Positions 34,317 to 46,235 of a stretch of 64,000 nt of DNA are shown here, piece after piece (position 1 is the first letter of the stretch; every line of letters starts with the position of its first letter). The stretch is from Caprella mutica (Eukaryota > Arthropoda > Malacostraca > Amphipoda > Caprellidae). The DNA is taken from assembly GCA_947561585.1 (NCBI GenBank), contig CANNZV010002479.1, positions 146,155 through 210,154 on the forward strand. The letters are read 5' to 3'. Both the position numbers and the translations under genes were made by a program. The notes under the pieces were generated by a model, which ran no database searches, was not told the origin of the DNA, and saw nothing but the letters and a program-made list of their open reading frames with translations.

Positions 34317-35379
34317 GGTTCTAGGTAAATTGCTCGAAAACAATTGCTCGAAAGACAATTGCTCGAAAACAATTGCTCGAAAAACAATTGATCGAATGAA
34401 CAATTGCTCGAAAAACAATTGCTCGAACGAACAAATTATTGCTCGAAAGACAATTGCTCGAAAACAATTGCTCGAAAACAATTGATCGAAAACAATTGCT
34501 CGAAAAACAATTGATCGAATGAACAATTGCTCGAAAGACAATTGCTCGAAAAACAATTGCTCGGACGAACAATTGCTCGAATGAACAATTGCTCGAATTA
34601 TCAAATTGCTCGAATGAACAAAATTGCTCGAATTATAAAATTGCATAAATTTCGATTTTATAAAAGTCAGTTATTCATGAATTGGAGCTGCACCTAACAA
34701 TCCTCGTTTCTTTTTAGTGATTGATCATAAATCATACTATAAATGATTTTAATTATTACTCATTCTGCATAATTTTTTTTTAGACCGTTTGTGTCATCTC
34801 GTATGTAACATGAGATTTGGAATCATGTGGTGAATCACTACTATTCATGTTTTTTTTTATCATAAAACCCGAAAAAAATATTTATTACTAGCCTATCTGT
34901 ATGTGGTACCTCAATAGGTGAAATAACTGAAAGTTATGGCAGAGTTTCAATAAATCTACAAAAAAATTCGGGTTCAATGATAAAAAACATGAATAGTAGT
35001 GATTCACCACATGATTCCAAATCTCATGTTACATACGAGATGACACAAACGGTCTAAAAAAATTATGCAGAATGAGTAATAATTAAAATCATTTATAGAA
35101 TTATTTATGATCAATCACTAAAAAGAAAAAAGGATTGTTAGGTGCAGCTCCACTTCATGAATAACTGACTTCTATAAAATCGAAATTTATGCAATTTTAT
35201 AATTCGAGCAATTTTGTTCATTCGAGCAATTTGATAATTCGAGCAATTGTTTTTCGAGCAATTTTCTTTCGAGCAATTGTTCTTTCGAGCAATTGTTCAT
35301 TCGAGCAATTGTTTTTCGAGCAATTGTTTTCGAGCAATTGTCTTTCGAGCAATTGTTTTCGAGCAATTTACCGGCTACC
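34317..35379. mobile_element. Foldback element FB-4, near-perfect long hairpin
   Basis: Left tip GGTTCTAGGTAAATTGCTCG and right tip (inward) GGTAGCCGGTAAATTGCTCG are each followed by many copies of the phrase ACAATTGCTCGAA (34331-34630 and 35200-35365). The inverted arms continue through unique sequence, 34640-34865 against 34980-35180, with very few mismatches, leaving only about 110 bp unpaired. Exact 9-bp duplications TTTTTTTAT flank it (34308-34316 and 35380-35388). The arms encode nothing real: the apparent protein repeats come from the tandem phrase. Arm identity implies recent insertion or conversion. It matches the architecture of FB foldback elements. Confidence 0.85.
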
Positions 35380-36248
35380 TTTTTTTATATAGTAATTCAG
35401 ACAGATTTTGATTGAATTATAACGTTCTAGAAATTTGCCAATATAACCCATCGACTTTACCGACTTACCAAATTATTAAGTAGTATAAAAATCCCAAGAA
35501 AAGACTTTGCATCATTTTAGGAATTTATGATATTTCAGGACTTTTTGGCATTTATGGTAATTATGACTTTTAAAGGAGGGGTGCGGGTAAAATTAAATAT
35601 TTGTTAATATGTGTTTTAATTGAATCATCATATTTAATTATGCATGATTAAATACTCTGTACATCTAAATAATACTAATTTAAGAAAATGAAATTTAATT
35701 TAATTTGAAAAAGCTCCATCTAGTGACAAATAGCAAAAGCTTTGCACGAGTCATTGACGCCATCTTGTTGTATTCCACAATCGTTGTGCGAAAAACTTCT
35801 GTATATATGCGAGTAATATTATATTAATTAAAACTCTAAAAATACTTTAATATTGTTAGTTCATTGCATATAAGTCACAAATTCAAATATTCATGACTTA
35901 TTTCTGAAGATAAACAGACATTTTCTAAGCGTTCATGAAGATTGTTCTGGAATGTTCTGGAAATAATGTTAACAACGACATCTATATTATGATAGCATAA
36001 ACTTATGTAAAATAATAAAAAAACCAATTTTCTCTGAAAATACAGTGATTTGAGACGAAATATTTGATACCCGTCACGTATCAATGTTTATTTATCATAT
36101 TATGATAAAATATTTGGTATGAAAATTAGACGAACCCCTCCTTTAGGGCTTTATGGCATTTATTGACTTTATGACATTTTATGGCTTTTATGGCATTTTA
36201 AGACTTTATGGCATTTTTCCGGGCTCTAGTGATTATGAATAGCTAATA

Positions 36249-36769
36249 CAGGCAAGCCTTGCTATTATTACGAATCAGATTTATAACAAATGGTAATAAG
36301 AGTGAGGTATGCCACAAGTTATAACTCAATCATTGTAGGTGAGTGTGTAGTTTGATACTTTGATTTAGATTATTGTGTTAATTACAATAATAGTTGGGTA
36401 AGTTCCAAGTTATTAGTTGATTCTATTTTTTCGGACGTGTAAGAGATAAAATATATTTAATGATTATTATTTATCATTTATTTCCATGATACTTGTAAGT
36501 GTATGTTTTTTTTGGACAAAATACTCTCTTACTAAATTCAAATAACTTGGATCGCCGAAATACCTTGGTATACTTTTGCCGAAAATATCGAAATAAAAGT
36601 TTTTTTAAGGAGACTATAGAGGTAAGTAGACCTACAAGGATAGTGGGGCATCTTATATAAATTTTAAAAAGTTGCTTAATTGTTCACGGTTACTGCGGGA
36701 CCTGAAGCAGCAAAGATAAATCAAAGTATCCTTTGTATTACCATTAGTAATAAAAGCGGGGTGTGTCTG
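36249..36769. mobile_element. Pogo-like MITE C
   Basis: The ends CAGGCAAGCCTTGCTATTAT and, inverted, CAGACACACCCCGCTTTTAT are related to MITE A. TA flanks lie at 36247-36248 and 36770-36771. The interior is non-coding. Confidence 0.65.
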
Positions 36770-36864
36770 TACGTCAATTTTTTATGATTAACAATAGAAA
36801 ATTTCGTTGTCTTTCTCTAATTCATTAAACTTTTATATATTAATATTTCTTTTTTAATTAGTTT

Positions 36865-37030
36865 TCTGGCGGGATTTGTCAAGTCACCCTTTTCGTCACA
36901 TTCTTTGGCAAGTGACTGCATTCACGGAGTAACTTTTCTTCATACATGAATGTGACTTTGTTCATGGAGACAATTTCCTATCCGACAGTTTCTTCCAGTC
37001 CTTTGTATTTAATTTATATTTGACATCAAC
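36865..37030. repeat. Fragment of the 45-46 kb repeat family
   Basis: Words such as CACATTCTTTGGCAAGTGAC and CCAGTCCTTTGTATTTAATT recur near 46040 and 46155. The fragment directly abuts the left 199-bp inverted repeat at 37032. Confidence 0.5.
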
Positions 37031-37031
37031 A

Positions 37032-37230
37032 ATATGAAGGGCCACAAGCCAAAGTCTCTTAACCGCAAAAATCGGGTTGCTCAAGGTAAAGTCTCTTAAG
37101 CGCTTAGCACCAGTGAAAACAGTTACAATCTTGATGTGCTAAGCGCTTAACACTCACGTAAAACGGTTGGAGTTAGCGGCAAACAAGAGTCTCTTAACCG
37201 CATCTCATTGCATAGAAAACGAAGCGCAGG
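37032..37230. repeat. 199-bp inverted repeat, left copy
   Basis: It begins ATATGAAGGGCCACAAGCC and ends near GCATAGAAAACGAAGCG, and is the inverse of 47752-47950 with about 90-95% identity by eye. Inside are two direct copies of GTCTCTTAACCGCA and the inverted pair GCTTAGCACCAG / GATGTGCTAAGC. The two copies may be the ends of one 10.9-kb element or two insertions of a small element. Confidence 0.75.
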
Positions 37231-38057
37231 CATAGAAAACGAAGTATATATATATAGCTAATTATTGCAATGTTATTTATGGGAGTGTATATATACAATA
37301 ATTATGGATAATGAATTGTAATAACTATTCATGTAATAAAAAAGTATAGGTTTAGTCCGGAAAGAATGATTCATTCGATGAAAAGTACGTAAATTGAATC
37401 AGGAATATCAATAAACCATTAGGTATATATAAAAAATAATATTTTTAATAATTTTAAAACTACCTATGTATTTATTGATAAACTCATTCAGTTCCTTGAG
37501 ATATATTTGGAGTAGATACAGCTTATGCTGTGAATCTGAATATTATAGTATAAAACACTTAGCCGAACTATTTCTCAAACAATTAAATCTGTTTGAAGAT
37601 ACTGGAATCTACAAACAGTTTTTATAAAGGGTTTGAAACTGTATACCAATCATTAAGCTTAGCTTTTGTTTCTCAACCCTTTATTACCGCCTAATTCGAC
37701 ACGAATTTCAAGACCATTCTATTGTGCTTTAGATCTGTTACACTGTAGAGATTTGAAATTAGAAATACCTATACCTAGTTTAAATTGTAAATCTAGGTCC
37801 AAAAACTCATTATTAACATTGAGAATCCGCTCGAAATATGTTTGTATAACAAAACCTCTTCATCAGGTAAGTCGTCACTCGTCTCTTGATATTTTGAGTT
37901 TGAAAATGTACCTGGGCTAAGCCAATCTACCTAATTAGGTAGCAAGATTGGTAGTTTAATTTGTTATATATCCTGAAGTACCACTTAGCTATGGCTTATA
38001 AGCTAAAATTACAAAATAGTAGGAAGGTATATAGGTAGCTATTACCTAGGTATGTCA

Positions 38058-39150
38058 TGTTTCAGAGGCTGGAAAATTGTAGGTACCTAAGCCAATTTTA
38101 GAGCCAAAAAATTTCACAAAAATTCCGAGCTAAGCCAATTTAGCTTATTTTGTAGATTTCAAGCCAAAATTAACATAGGAACATAAGAAATAATTTAAAA
38201 TTGTATGCCAATTAGGTACCTAGGTATACCTACTTATCTGAGTAGGTATTGACCTTTTGAAATCTAAGACAATTATATAGTTGGCTTTAACTGACATACC
38301 TACCTACTCTAAAACTTGGCTAGTATGTACTAGGTATGTAGGTTACCTGCCTCTCTGAGCTCTCTCTCTAGACAGACTAGACTCTAGTTAAGTTGAGAGA
38401 TACTAGTTCAGTAGGACCCAGTTACCAGTCTGTTACCATGTTTCAGAGGCTGGAAAATTGTAAGCCAATTTTTGAGCCAAAATTTAATAAAAAATATGAA
38501 CCAAGCCAATTTGGCTCATTTTTTGAAGATTTCAAGCCAAAATTAACATGGGAAAAAAGGAATTAATTCAAAATTTAAAGCCAATTAGACATATCTGAGA
38601 TTTGACCATTTCAAATATAAGCTAATTAATTGGCTTTAACTGACATGCTCTTATACATGGAGTCTGTATTTCATGGTAAATTCCTCTGACATGTCGGTGG
38701 AAGTTTTCTAGCAAAGTTGGTGGATTTTTAGCTATTTATTCCTATATTATCATTAATTTTCGGTGGAAAAATGTGTAAAATCACTAAAATGTTGGTGGAT
38801 CAGCCAAATTACTGGAAATTTATGGTGGATTTTTTCAGCTTTTTCAAAAAGTCAGTGGAATTTTGTGGACCAAATACAGACTAGCCGGGCCAGTTAATAA
38901 ACTTTTATATAAACCCCAGCCCAGGTACTAACTACCTTGTGGTTCACCGACTAGTACCTATTAAAACTTATGTCTATCCATGATAATATTTCAAAAGATA
39001 AAAATCAGAAACCTATTCCTAATTGGCTTAAAATTATGAATTAATTCCTATGTTCCAACTTCCAATGTTAATATTTGGCTTGAATTTTCAAAAAAAGAAA
39101 AATGAGCCAAACTGGCTTACAATTTACTAGCCTCTGAAATATGGATGATT
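38058..39150. repeat. Three copies of an AAGCCAATTTGGCT-bearing repeat
   Basis: Direct copies lie at about 38058-38297 and 38438-38646, and an inverted copy at about 38985-39150. Shared words are TTTCAGAGGCTGGAAAATTG at one end and TTGGCTTTAACTGACAT at the other, with AAGCCAAAATTAACAT inside. All are non-coding. A CAGTCTG MITE follows the second copy immediately. Confidence 0.65.
38660..38882. mobile_element. CAGTCTG-type palindromic MITE, copy 1
   Basis: The ends are AGTCTGTATTT and AAATACAGACT. Near each end are words of the type ATTCCACTGAC / GTCAGTGGAATTTT. The inner words CTATTTATTCCTATATTA and GGAAATTTATGGTGGATTTT define the family. It is non-coding, and the whole element can fold on itself. 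Confidence 0.6.
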
Positions 39151-39243
39151 TGGATGTCCATTCTAGCTATTTTATTTGTGGGTTAATGACCATTATTTTG
39201 AGCAAATTAAGAACTTCGGGCCTTCATTGCAAATGTAGTTATC

Positions 39244-39478
39244 AATCTGTATTTGGTGCACAAAATTCCACTGACTTTTTCTAAAAGTTGAAAAAATACA
39301 CCAACAATTTCCAAAAATTAGGCTGATTTTTTACTAAAAAGTGAAGATTAATGGTTACATAGTTAGGAATACAGAGCAGCAAGAGCTAGAAATCCACCAA
39401 CTTAGCTAGAATTTTATTTTCAAAGAGGGCAAAATTCCACTGACATGTCGGCGGAATTTACCATAAAATGCAGTCTGG
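39244..39478. mobile_element. CAGTCTG-type palindromic MITE, copy 2 (inverted)
   Basis: It runs from AATCTGTATTTGGTGCACAA through AAAATTCCACTGACTTTTTC to CCGACATGTCGGCGGAATTT-like words and ATGCAGTCTGG. It is the inverse of copy 1 and moderately diverged. Confidence 0.55.
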
Positions 39479-39479
39479 T

Positions 39480-42400
39480 TCAGGCAGTAGAGACATTTCT
39501 CCTAGTTATTCTTGCCTCTGGGTAGTCCTACAATTAGTACGATCATACAATGTTTTTTAGGATAGAATTTATGACAATTTGAGCCTAGCTCAGACTAGCT
39601 TAAGACCATAGTAAAATAGTATATCTCTTTGTTTAATAAACTCTCCATTTCTCTTCAAGAATCACCAAATTTCTCTCCAAAATGACCAAATTATCATTAA
39701 ATCTCCCCAAAATAACATTTTAAATGTAGTGTAGCATAAGAGAAAATTAGATATTTCTCTCCATTTGCAATTGAAGGGCTCAAAATATCTAAGTCTGGCA
39801 CAAACTCGCCATTAAAATGGCGAGTTTGCCTCAGTTTGGACATGCTTTATTACCTGGAGGCTGGAGTCTTGAATCTTGAAGGGACAAGTAGGTAGAGAGT
39901 TAATGAGAATTACTATTTTACCTGGAGCTGCAGTTAGTGGAGTAGGTAGGACCTAGTATGAGTGTATGAGTAATCAGTCTGTAAAGTGTGGTAAATCTGT
40001 CTCAAAGATTTTCAAATCTGTCTCCAAAATGACCAGACTTTTGCAAAATGTCTCCAATAAAAACACAAATACATGTAAACATTGGAATTGATTAGGAAAA
40101 TTAATTATTTTCCCTCAAAATTTGTCTCCAAAGGTCTTCGGGGATATGAATGCGCTTTGCAGACTGGATGACTCGGATGAGTAGTATCCAATTATCTGTT
40201 TCTTGTTTCATTATTAAATATTCATAGTGTAGCTAAATTATATAGGTAGGTTTCTAGGCACTATCTGTAATTTTGTAAAAACAACTTGGTATTATAAATT
40301 TAATTTATGTACCTGATACAGCTAATATCAATATCTAAGCAGAGTTAAGGCTGTTATTTATAACTCAAAAATTTCAGATATCCTAGCCCATTCTGCATAA
40401 TGTAGCTTCTTTCAGTGACTTCAGGGTCTCCTGACTTTCAGGTATTTTAATTTGATGTGAAGTTGAGCTCATGCTATTAAGCTCAGCTTATCAGCAGATT
40501 CCCAGTCAGTTAGCAGAAAATGGGACATTTTTAAGATTTTCTGAAATTCTGTGTGAACAATCTCTAATTTTCTACTATATTTACATGTAGTTTACTGAGA
40601 ACAGAAGCCTAAATAGAGGATTTATTTTTGAACACTTTATAGTTCTTGATTGGCCTGTCTTGGCAGATTCCCAGACTGTACGAACTGGTAAACTGTTCTC
40701 CAAGAAATCTTTACCTCTTATTTTGCTATTTGTTCTCGACTTAATAATGTAAAATAGTAAAAATACATGTAGCTAAATATAATTAGTATAGGGGGATATG
40801 ATTATTAATTCATATTAAGGATTGTTGTCACAGGAAATGTTGAGAATGTCCTATATTTTGCAGACTGAGATGTGGGCAGAATCTATCAACTTGTTACCAA
40901 AATATCTTGGTCTTTTCTCCAGCCTTTGAAGAATAGTTAAGACTGATGGGCATTAGCTAAAATTGATTACTTACTACATAGACCAAGAGTATGATAGCAT
41001 GGGAATTTTTTAACATTTTCTGTACTTACAATGTTTAATTTTCTTATATTTACATGTATTTTACAATTTACTGAGAACAGAAAGCAAACTAGAGGATTTC
41101 TTGAACACTTTACCAGTTCTTGCAGTGTAGCCAAAGGATACTAGTTATTATTTACTTTTAAGTTTTAACCTAGCTACTTACCTAGTCACTTTTTTGTTTC
41201 TTTCACAGTTAAATATAGTTTTTCCCCTTTGAAAATAATATTCCAGCAACGTCGGTAGATTTCTAGCTATTAATTCTTATGCTTACTATTAATGCTTATG
41301 TTTATCATTAATTAATGTTTACTATTAATTAAATTGGAAATAAGCTATTGGATTTTTTTTTCTTGTGGACCAATTACATACTGGGTTATGTCCAAAAGTT
41401 TATTGTTATATTGATAATTCAACATTTAATTTCAAATATTTATTTGTGCTAAAATTTGAACTAATTCTTCTAAGCAAATATTGCTATAAATAATAGTCTG
41501 AAAACCACTATCAAAAATTATTTAGGCCAACAAATTAATTTTACAAACTAAATACTCTTTATTATGAAGTTTCCATTAATTTAATTTTATTAAAATATTA
41601 AGCTTAGAGTAGCTACACCCTAAAATAAAAATACTTAAGTACAAAAAATAAAACCAACCTAATTGGGAGAATTAACACTCCAAACTATTGATTATTGACT
41701 TTTTGAAGTATGTCTGAATCTGTTATTTGTATGTATTAGGTAAATTATTATTTTAATTGTAAAATCTAGATTACAGTGATTAGTTTAATAATGATATTCT
41801 TTGTTAAGTAGAACATACCTAAGTAGTATGTTGTTGAAGTATTGGCTACTAGAAAATAATCTATGGTGCTGTTTGTCTGTGTCTTGCAAAAAGTTCAAAA
41901 TACAATAAAATATGGCTGGTAATAGCTACCAGCCAATAGTGCTCACACCACTGCATAACAGCTTACTTAGGCAAATAGGCAGTATTTGCTCCACAGATGG
42001 AAATATTTAAAATGGGAATGGAGTGTTGAGGCCCACTTTTGAAAATTAGGACTTTACTGATTGAATTGATTACCTAACTCCGAAGTTTTGCAGATTTCAA
42101 ATATTTAGATTGAATTGATGCAAATTTTATAAAACGAAGTATTTATCCTCCAAAATTCATTTGTTGGCCAGCAGAATTTATCAAAGTGGGGTCATGACTT
42201 GTAACTTGTAGCCAAAATCTTGATGAGTAATGAGTAAAATTTGAAAATGGGTTTCATTTCTTTCGTGCCACCCAGTAATATTGCAGATTTTTTAAAATAA
42301 TTTTTTATTTTGGTGTATCAAATATTAATGAGATATTACATAGCATACTTCATAAGTTTGGGTGAGATAAGAATGATGAGTTTAGGTATCTTAACATGCT

Positions 42401-45180
42401 TACAGTAAAACCTATATTGTTAGTTAAATAGCCAATTTAATTTGGATAGAACTGGAGTACCAAACTTCGATCCATATTACTAATTGAAGTATAATTATGA
42501 GCAAAATGCTTTATAAGTCCAGTATTTTCATTTTCAAAAATATATATATTTGAAATTGCTAAAGAATTTCTCTCCATTCTAACATTGATATGAATTTGAA
42601 AATCCTCAGCTAAAGAGTTAATTTGTAGATTCTTGTACATAATAACAGTCTTACCTATTGAGAGCATCAAAGCAAGTAAAGTAGCTACTTATAATTCCAA
42701 TTTAATCATTTTTCACTAAATCCTATCATCATCTAGGGTATTCTACTATTCCATCTCACTTTCCTGCAAACTTTGATCTAACATAAGAACCAATTCAGGA
42801 AGAAGCTCCATACTTATACCATCCTAAGATATCATTTCGATAATGATGTGTACCTATTTTCAATCTTGTATCTCTGATGGTTAATCATTTAACAGCATAC
42901 ATTTACAAAGAATTAGGGTAATTGCATCGCACTTGTGGGGTAAATAATCGCAGTGATATTATTCCGACGCTAAATTTAATAAGTTATTGTCTATAAATGT
43001 GTGATTGGTTTATCTGTCTAAAGATGGTGATTTCATTCAAATTTGCAAATATTTTGCATTGGCTACTGTTATCAAAAAAAGTTGTTTTTAAATTTCAACT
43101 ATGAATTAAAATATTTGGAAAATGAAATAGAAAATATGACTACTAAACAATTATTTAGCTTATATTCATAAACTTGAAACTCCTTTTTTGTTTTTTGGTT
43201 ATGGCGGCAATGGGCCATAATGATACGATTTTTAGTGTAGCTACTTATTGGTAGTCAAGTTATTGGTATAAAAATATTCTGAAAAGCTACTCATTTTTGG
43301 CTTAAGAATAGGACAGTTGATAATAAAGGTCAACTTAGAGAACAAAAACTTTGAAAGCATTTAAAGAAGGAATCTTATGATTATGCAACCTGTTGAAAAT
43401 ATTTTAAATTTTATGTATTGATAATTAAATACAGTAGCTATAATTTATCAATATGCTGTGTGTTGTGCGTCATGAACAGTTAAATTTTCTGATCAGTAAG
43501 TAATATGATTAACAATATTTCTAAACAATTGTTCCTTTCAGATAAATCTATCAAGACTTGGGAAAAGACATCTCCTGATACTTCACCCTTGGATAACTTG
43601 TAGTGTCATCTTGATTTGCTATGTGAGTAGACTTTTCACTGTATATATATGTTGAAAGTAGCTATAGATAATTAAAGTATCATAACTACATAGTAATGTG
43701 TCTGAAGTTGGCTAATTGATATTAACAATGATTTTTCTCCTAAAAATGTTCAAAATTTGAATATTTTGAATCTTTTTTTTTTAATCTCTTTGAATGAGAA
43801 TTTTGTGTTTAATATTTGTCAAATGATTGCAGCTAAGTTATCTCACAAATAAATTATGAACATTTTTTTGTAAATTGAGTCAAATCTAATTATCTAACCA
43901 ATGTCATAAAAGGTTATTCTATTGCCAAAGTAGTTCTATTTTGTCATTACAATTAATCTAAATATAGCAAAGAAAGTTCTTAATTATCTTGATAAAAGTG
44001 AAGATGGAAAACAATATCTAGCTACTGGGAAATGTGTAGCGAGTTTAAACTCGGTAGCTAATTTGATGCGAAAATTAATATTCAGTATAAAGTACCATCC
44101 TCTTTTCATCCAAATAATCTAAAAAATATATATTTTCATTTGAACAACTGATCTGTTTTTTTTTTAAATTTTTTATTATGCACAACAGCTTGCTGTTCTA
44201 AAGTAAACAGTTTAGTGATGGGAAAGAATAAATAAATATAGAAGTAGACTATTATGAACTCGAGCAGTTAGCTTATGCTTATCACAATATACTTAGTTGA
44301 ATATAGCTAGTTAAAAATGTATTTGCATTTACTGTAAATAGAAAAATATTTACATTCAAGCACAGGAAGGTGACTACAAAACCAAGAGCCTTTTGTAGCT
44401 TTTTACTCAATACTCACCCTATCTATCTTAAAATGATTTTTATATAACAGAGCAGAACAAATCTATTTTAAAGATTGTATTAGAATTAGATATATCACAA
44501 ACTTAATCAGAGAGCTCCCTTGCAAATTTTTTAAAAGATAAAAATTATGTAAGATCACCACAGTTAGGTAACTGTTATCCAAATATTTTTTTCCGAACTG
44601 TATTTGCTACTTTCTAATGTATCTAACTTTTTAATTTTATGACCTTTTAATGAATGTATTTTATTTAACAGGTGTGCAACTGTCCCAAGATTGCTCTGAT
44701 ATGCCTTCAAACATCAGTACTGCCACTGCATACATACATGTGTAGTTTGAGTAGATGCTCCTAATTGTAAGTCATCATCATATTGATCTCATGTAGATGT
44801 AATTTAAAGTTAATTGTTTAATGAGTTATATATATGATTAACTAATTCTAAAGCGATTGGTCCAAGATCATGCTTTGGTAACAAATGAGCTTAATAATTA
44901 AAATTAGCTGTATTCTCTAATATTGAATGTAAAATTAGAAGTATTTAAAATTTTAAAGTAAGTTCTCAAATTTAAATAAATATGCTATATGCATTAGCTA
45001 TATCAAAAATACAATAAATATCTATCTAATTTATTGCATTCAAAATAGCTATATAATTGATCAAAAAAATGTAACTAGCTGCTATTTATAACTAGCTATC
45101 GGAATTTTACAACAAATATAGAATCTTAATAGCATGTTTTTTATTTTTTGTATCATTATTAAATTATCAATATTGCATCC
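39480..45180. other. Long gene-free interval
   Basis: No exon or recognisable domain could be supported. The 77-codon minus ORF at 42437-42670 has no motif. From about 41.6 to 46.4 kb the words TAGCTA and AGCTAC are strikingly common. Words such as TTTACTGAGAACAGAA recur at 40590 and 41068, hinting at an old local duplication (40560-40680 against 41015-41130). Confidence 0.45.
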
Positions 45181-45189
45181 ATACTCATT

Positions 45190-46235
45190 TTTAGGTACCT
45201 CTTCAATTGACCCCAAAAGCTCCGTCTTGAAGCTGTCGATGGTTAATGGAAGAAAAAGGGAGATGCCTCGCTTGGGTTCCAAACTGTTTTGGATTTCTAT
45301 GTTTATCATTTTTTAACGCTACTTGCAGTTTTAGAGAATAGCGCTAGGGTTATGATCTTCAATTACGATGTTAAATTGTTTAGGTAGACTTCGATTAGTA
45401 GCTATCACATTTTCGTTTCCTTTTCCATCCATATGTACAGCCACCGGTGCTTGTGTCCCTTTCAGTCACATTTCTTGGTGTGAAACTTTAATACTTCTAT
45501 GAAACAAGCTTTTCTGCATCCAGTGCATTGTCACTAGACTGGTGATAGGTAACATTGTTAATGGAGCCACTTTATTTTCTGAATGTTTCTCAGAGTCGAA
45601 GCAGACGTTAAATCTTCCTATTAAAAATAATAAAGCTGATCATTAAATGATGATAAATTTCTAGCTCTGTCAATCTGTCTTTTTCTCCTTAAAAATTAAC
45701 TATGATCATTTGATTATATTGAGCTGACAGAGGTTCTATTCTGAAACTGTCTGTGGTGATTGGAAGAGAAGGGGGGGTGCCTTCCATTTGGACCCAAACT
45801 GTTGTAATGTGGTTTCTATATTGTTTTTCATATTTTAACGCTACTTGCAGTTTTAGAGGATAGCGCTAGGGTTATGCTCTTCAACTACTAGGTCTTATAT
45901 TTTGTGTTAGGTAGTCTCGTAGGCTTCATTTACTATCACCTCTTCATTTTCCTCTTAGATTTTGTGTTTGGTAGGCTCGTAGGCTTCATTTACTATCACC
46001 TCTTCTATCCGTGAGTGCAGTTACCGGTGCTTGTGTCTTTCTTCACATTCCTTTGTAAGTGACGGAGGAGCTTTTCTGCATCCATAATCTTTGTAATAAC
46101 AGTTGTTTGTATCACTGCTCATGTAACCACTTTCCTTCTCCACTTATGTTTCCAGTCCTTTGTATTTAATTTTCTTTTGACTTTAGTGATGTGGCATTTT
46201 GTTCCGAAACAGACGTTAAATCCCCTACTAATATA
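45190..46235. repeat. Tandem duplication of a 0.5-kb unit
   Basis: Unit 1 (about 45196-45640) and unit 2 (about 45728-46235) share GAAGCTGTCGATGG-like starts, then TTTTAACGCTACTTGCAGTT, TAGCGCTAGGGTTATG, ACCGGTGCTTGTGTC and AGACGTTAAATC. Unit 2 has an internal duplication of a roughly 55-bp segment (GTCTCGTAGGCTTCATTTAC, then GGCTCGTAGGCTTCATTTAC). A third fragment lies at 36865-37030. There is no open frame; the composition is richer in G+C than the surroundings. Confidence 0.65.

Larger units (their letters stand above)
32673..36228. mobile_element. hAT-like element with subterminal repeats, containing FB-4
   Basis: The tips are TAGAGCCCGGA at both ends (inverted), and the 8-mer GTGATTAT flanks both sides (32665-32672 and 36229-36236). 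The left end has repeated AAGGCATTTTAGGACCT-like words (32680-32850); the right end has repeated TTTATGGCATTTTA words (35500-35560, 36140-36215) in inverted sense. An 8-bp duplication and T/CAG.G tips fit the hAT superfamily. Inside lie a pogo-like MITE (33412-34301) and the foldback element FB-4. No transposase reading frame was seen. Confidence 0.75.

Noticed and set aside
34296..35392. ORFs encoding repetitive FRAIV/SSNC peptides
   Set aside because: They are translations of the ACAATTGCTCGAA phrase array in FB-4, present on both strands because the element is an inverted repeat; not genes.
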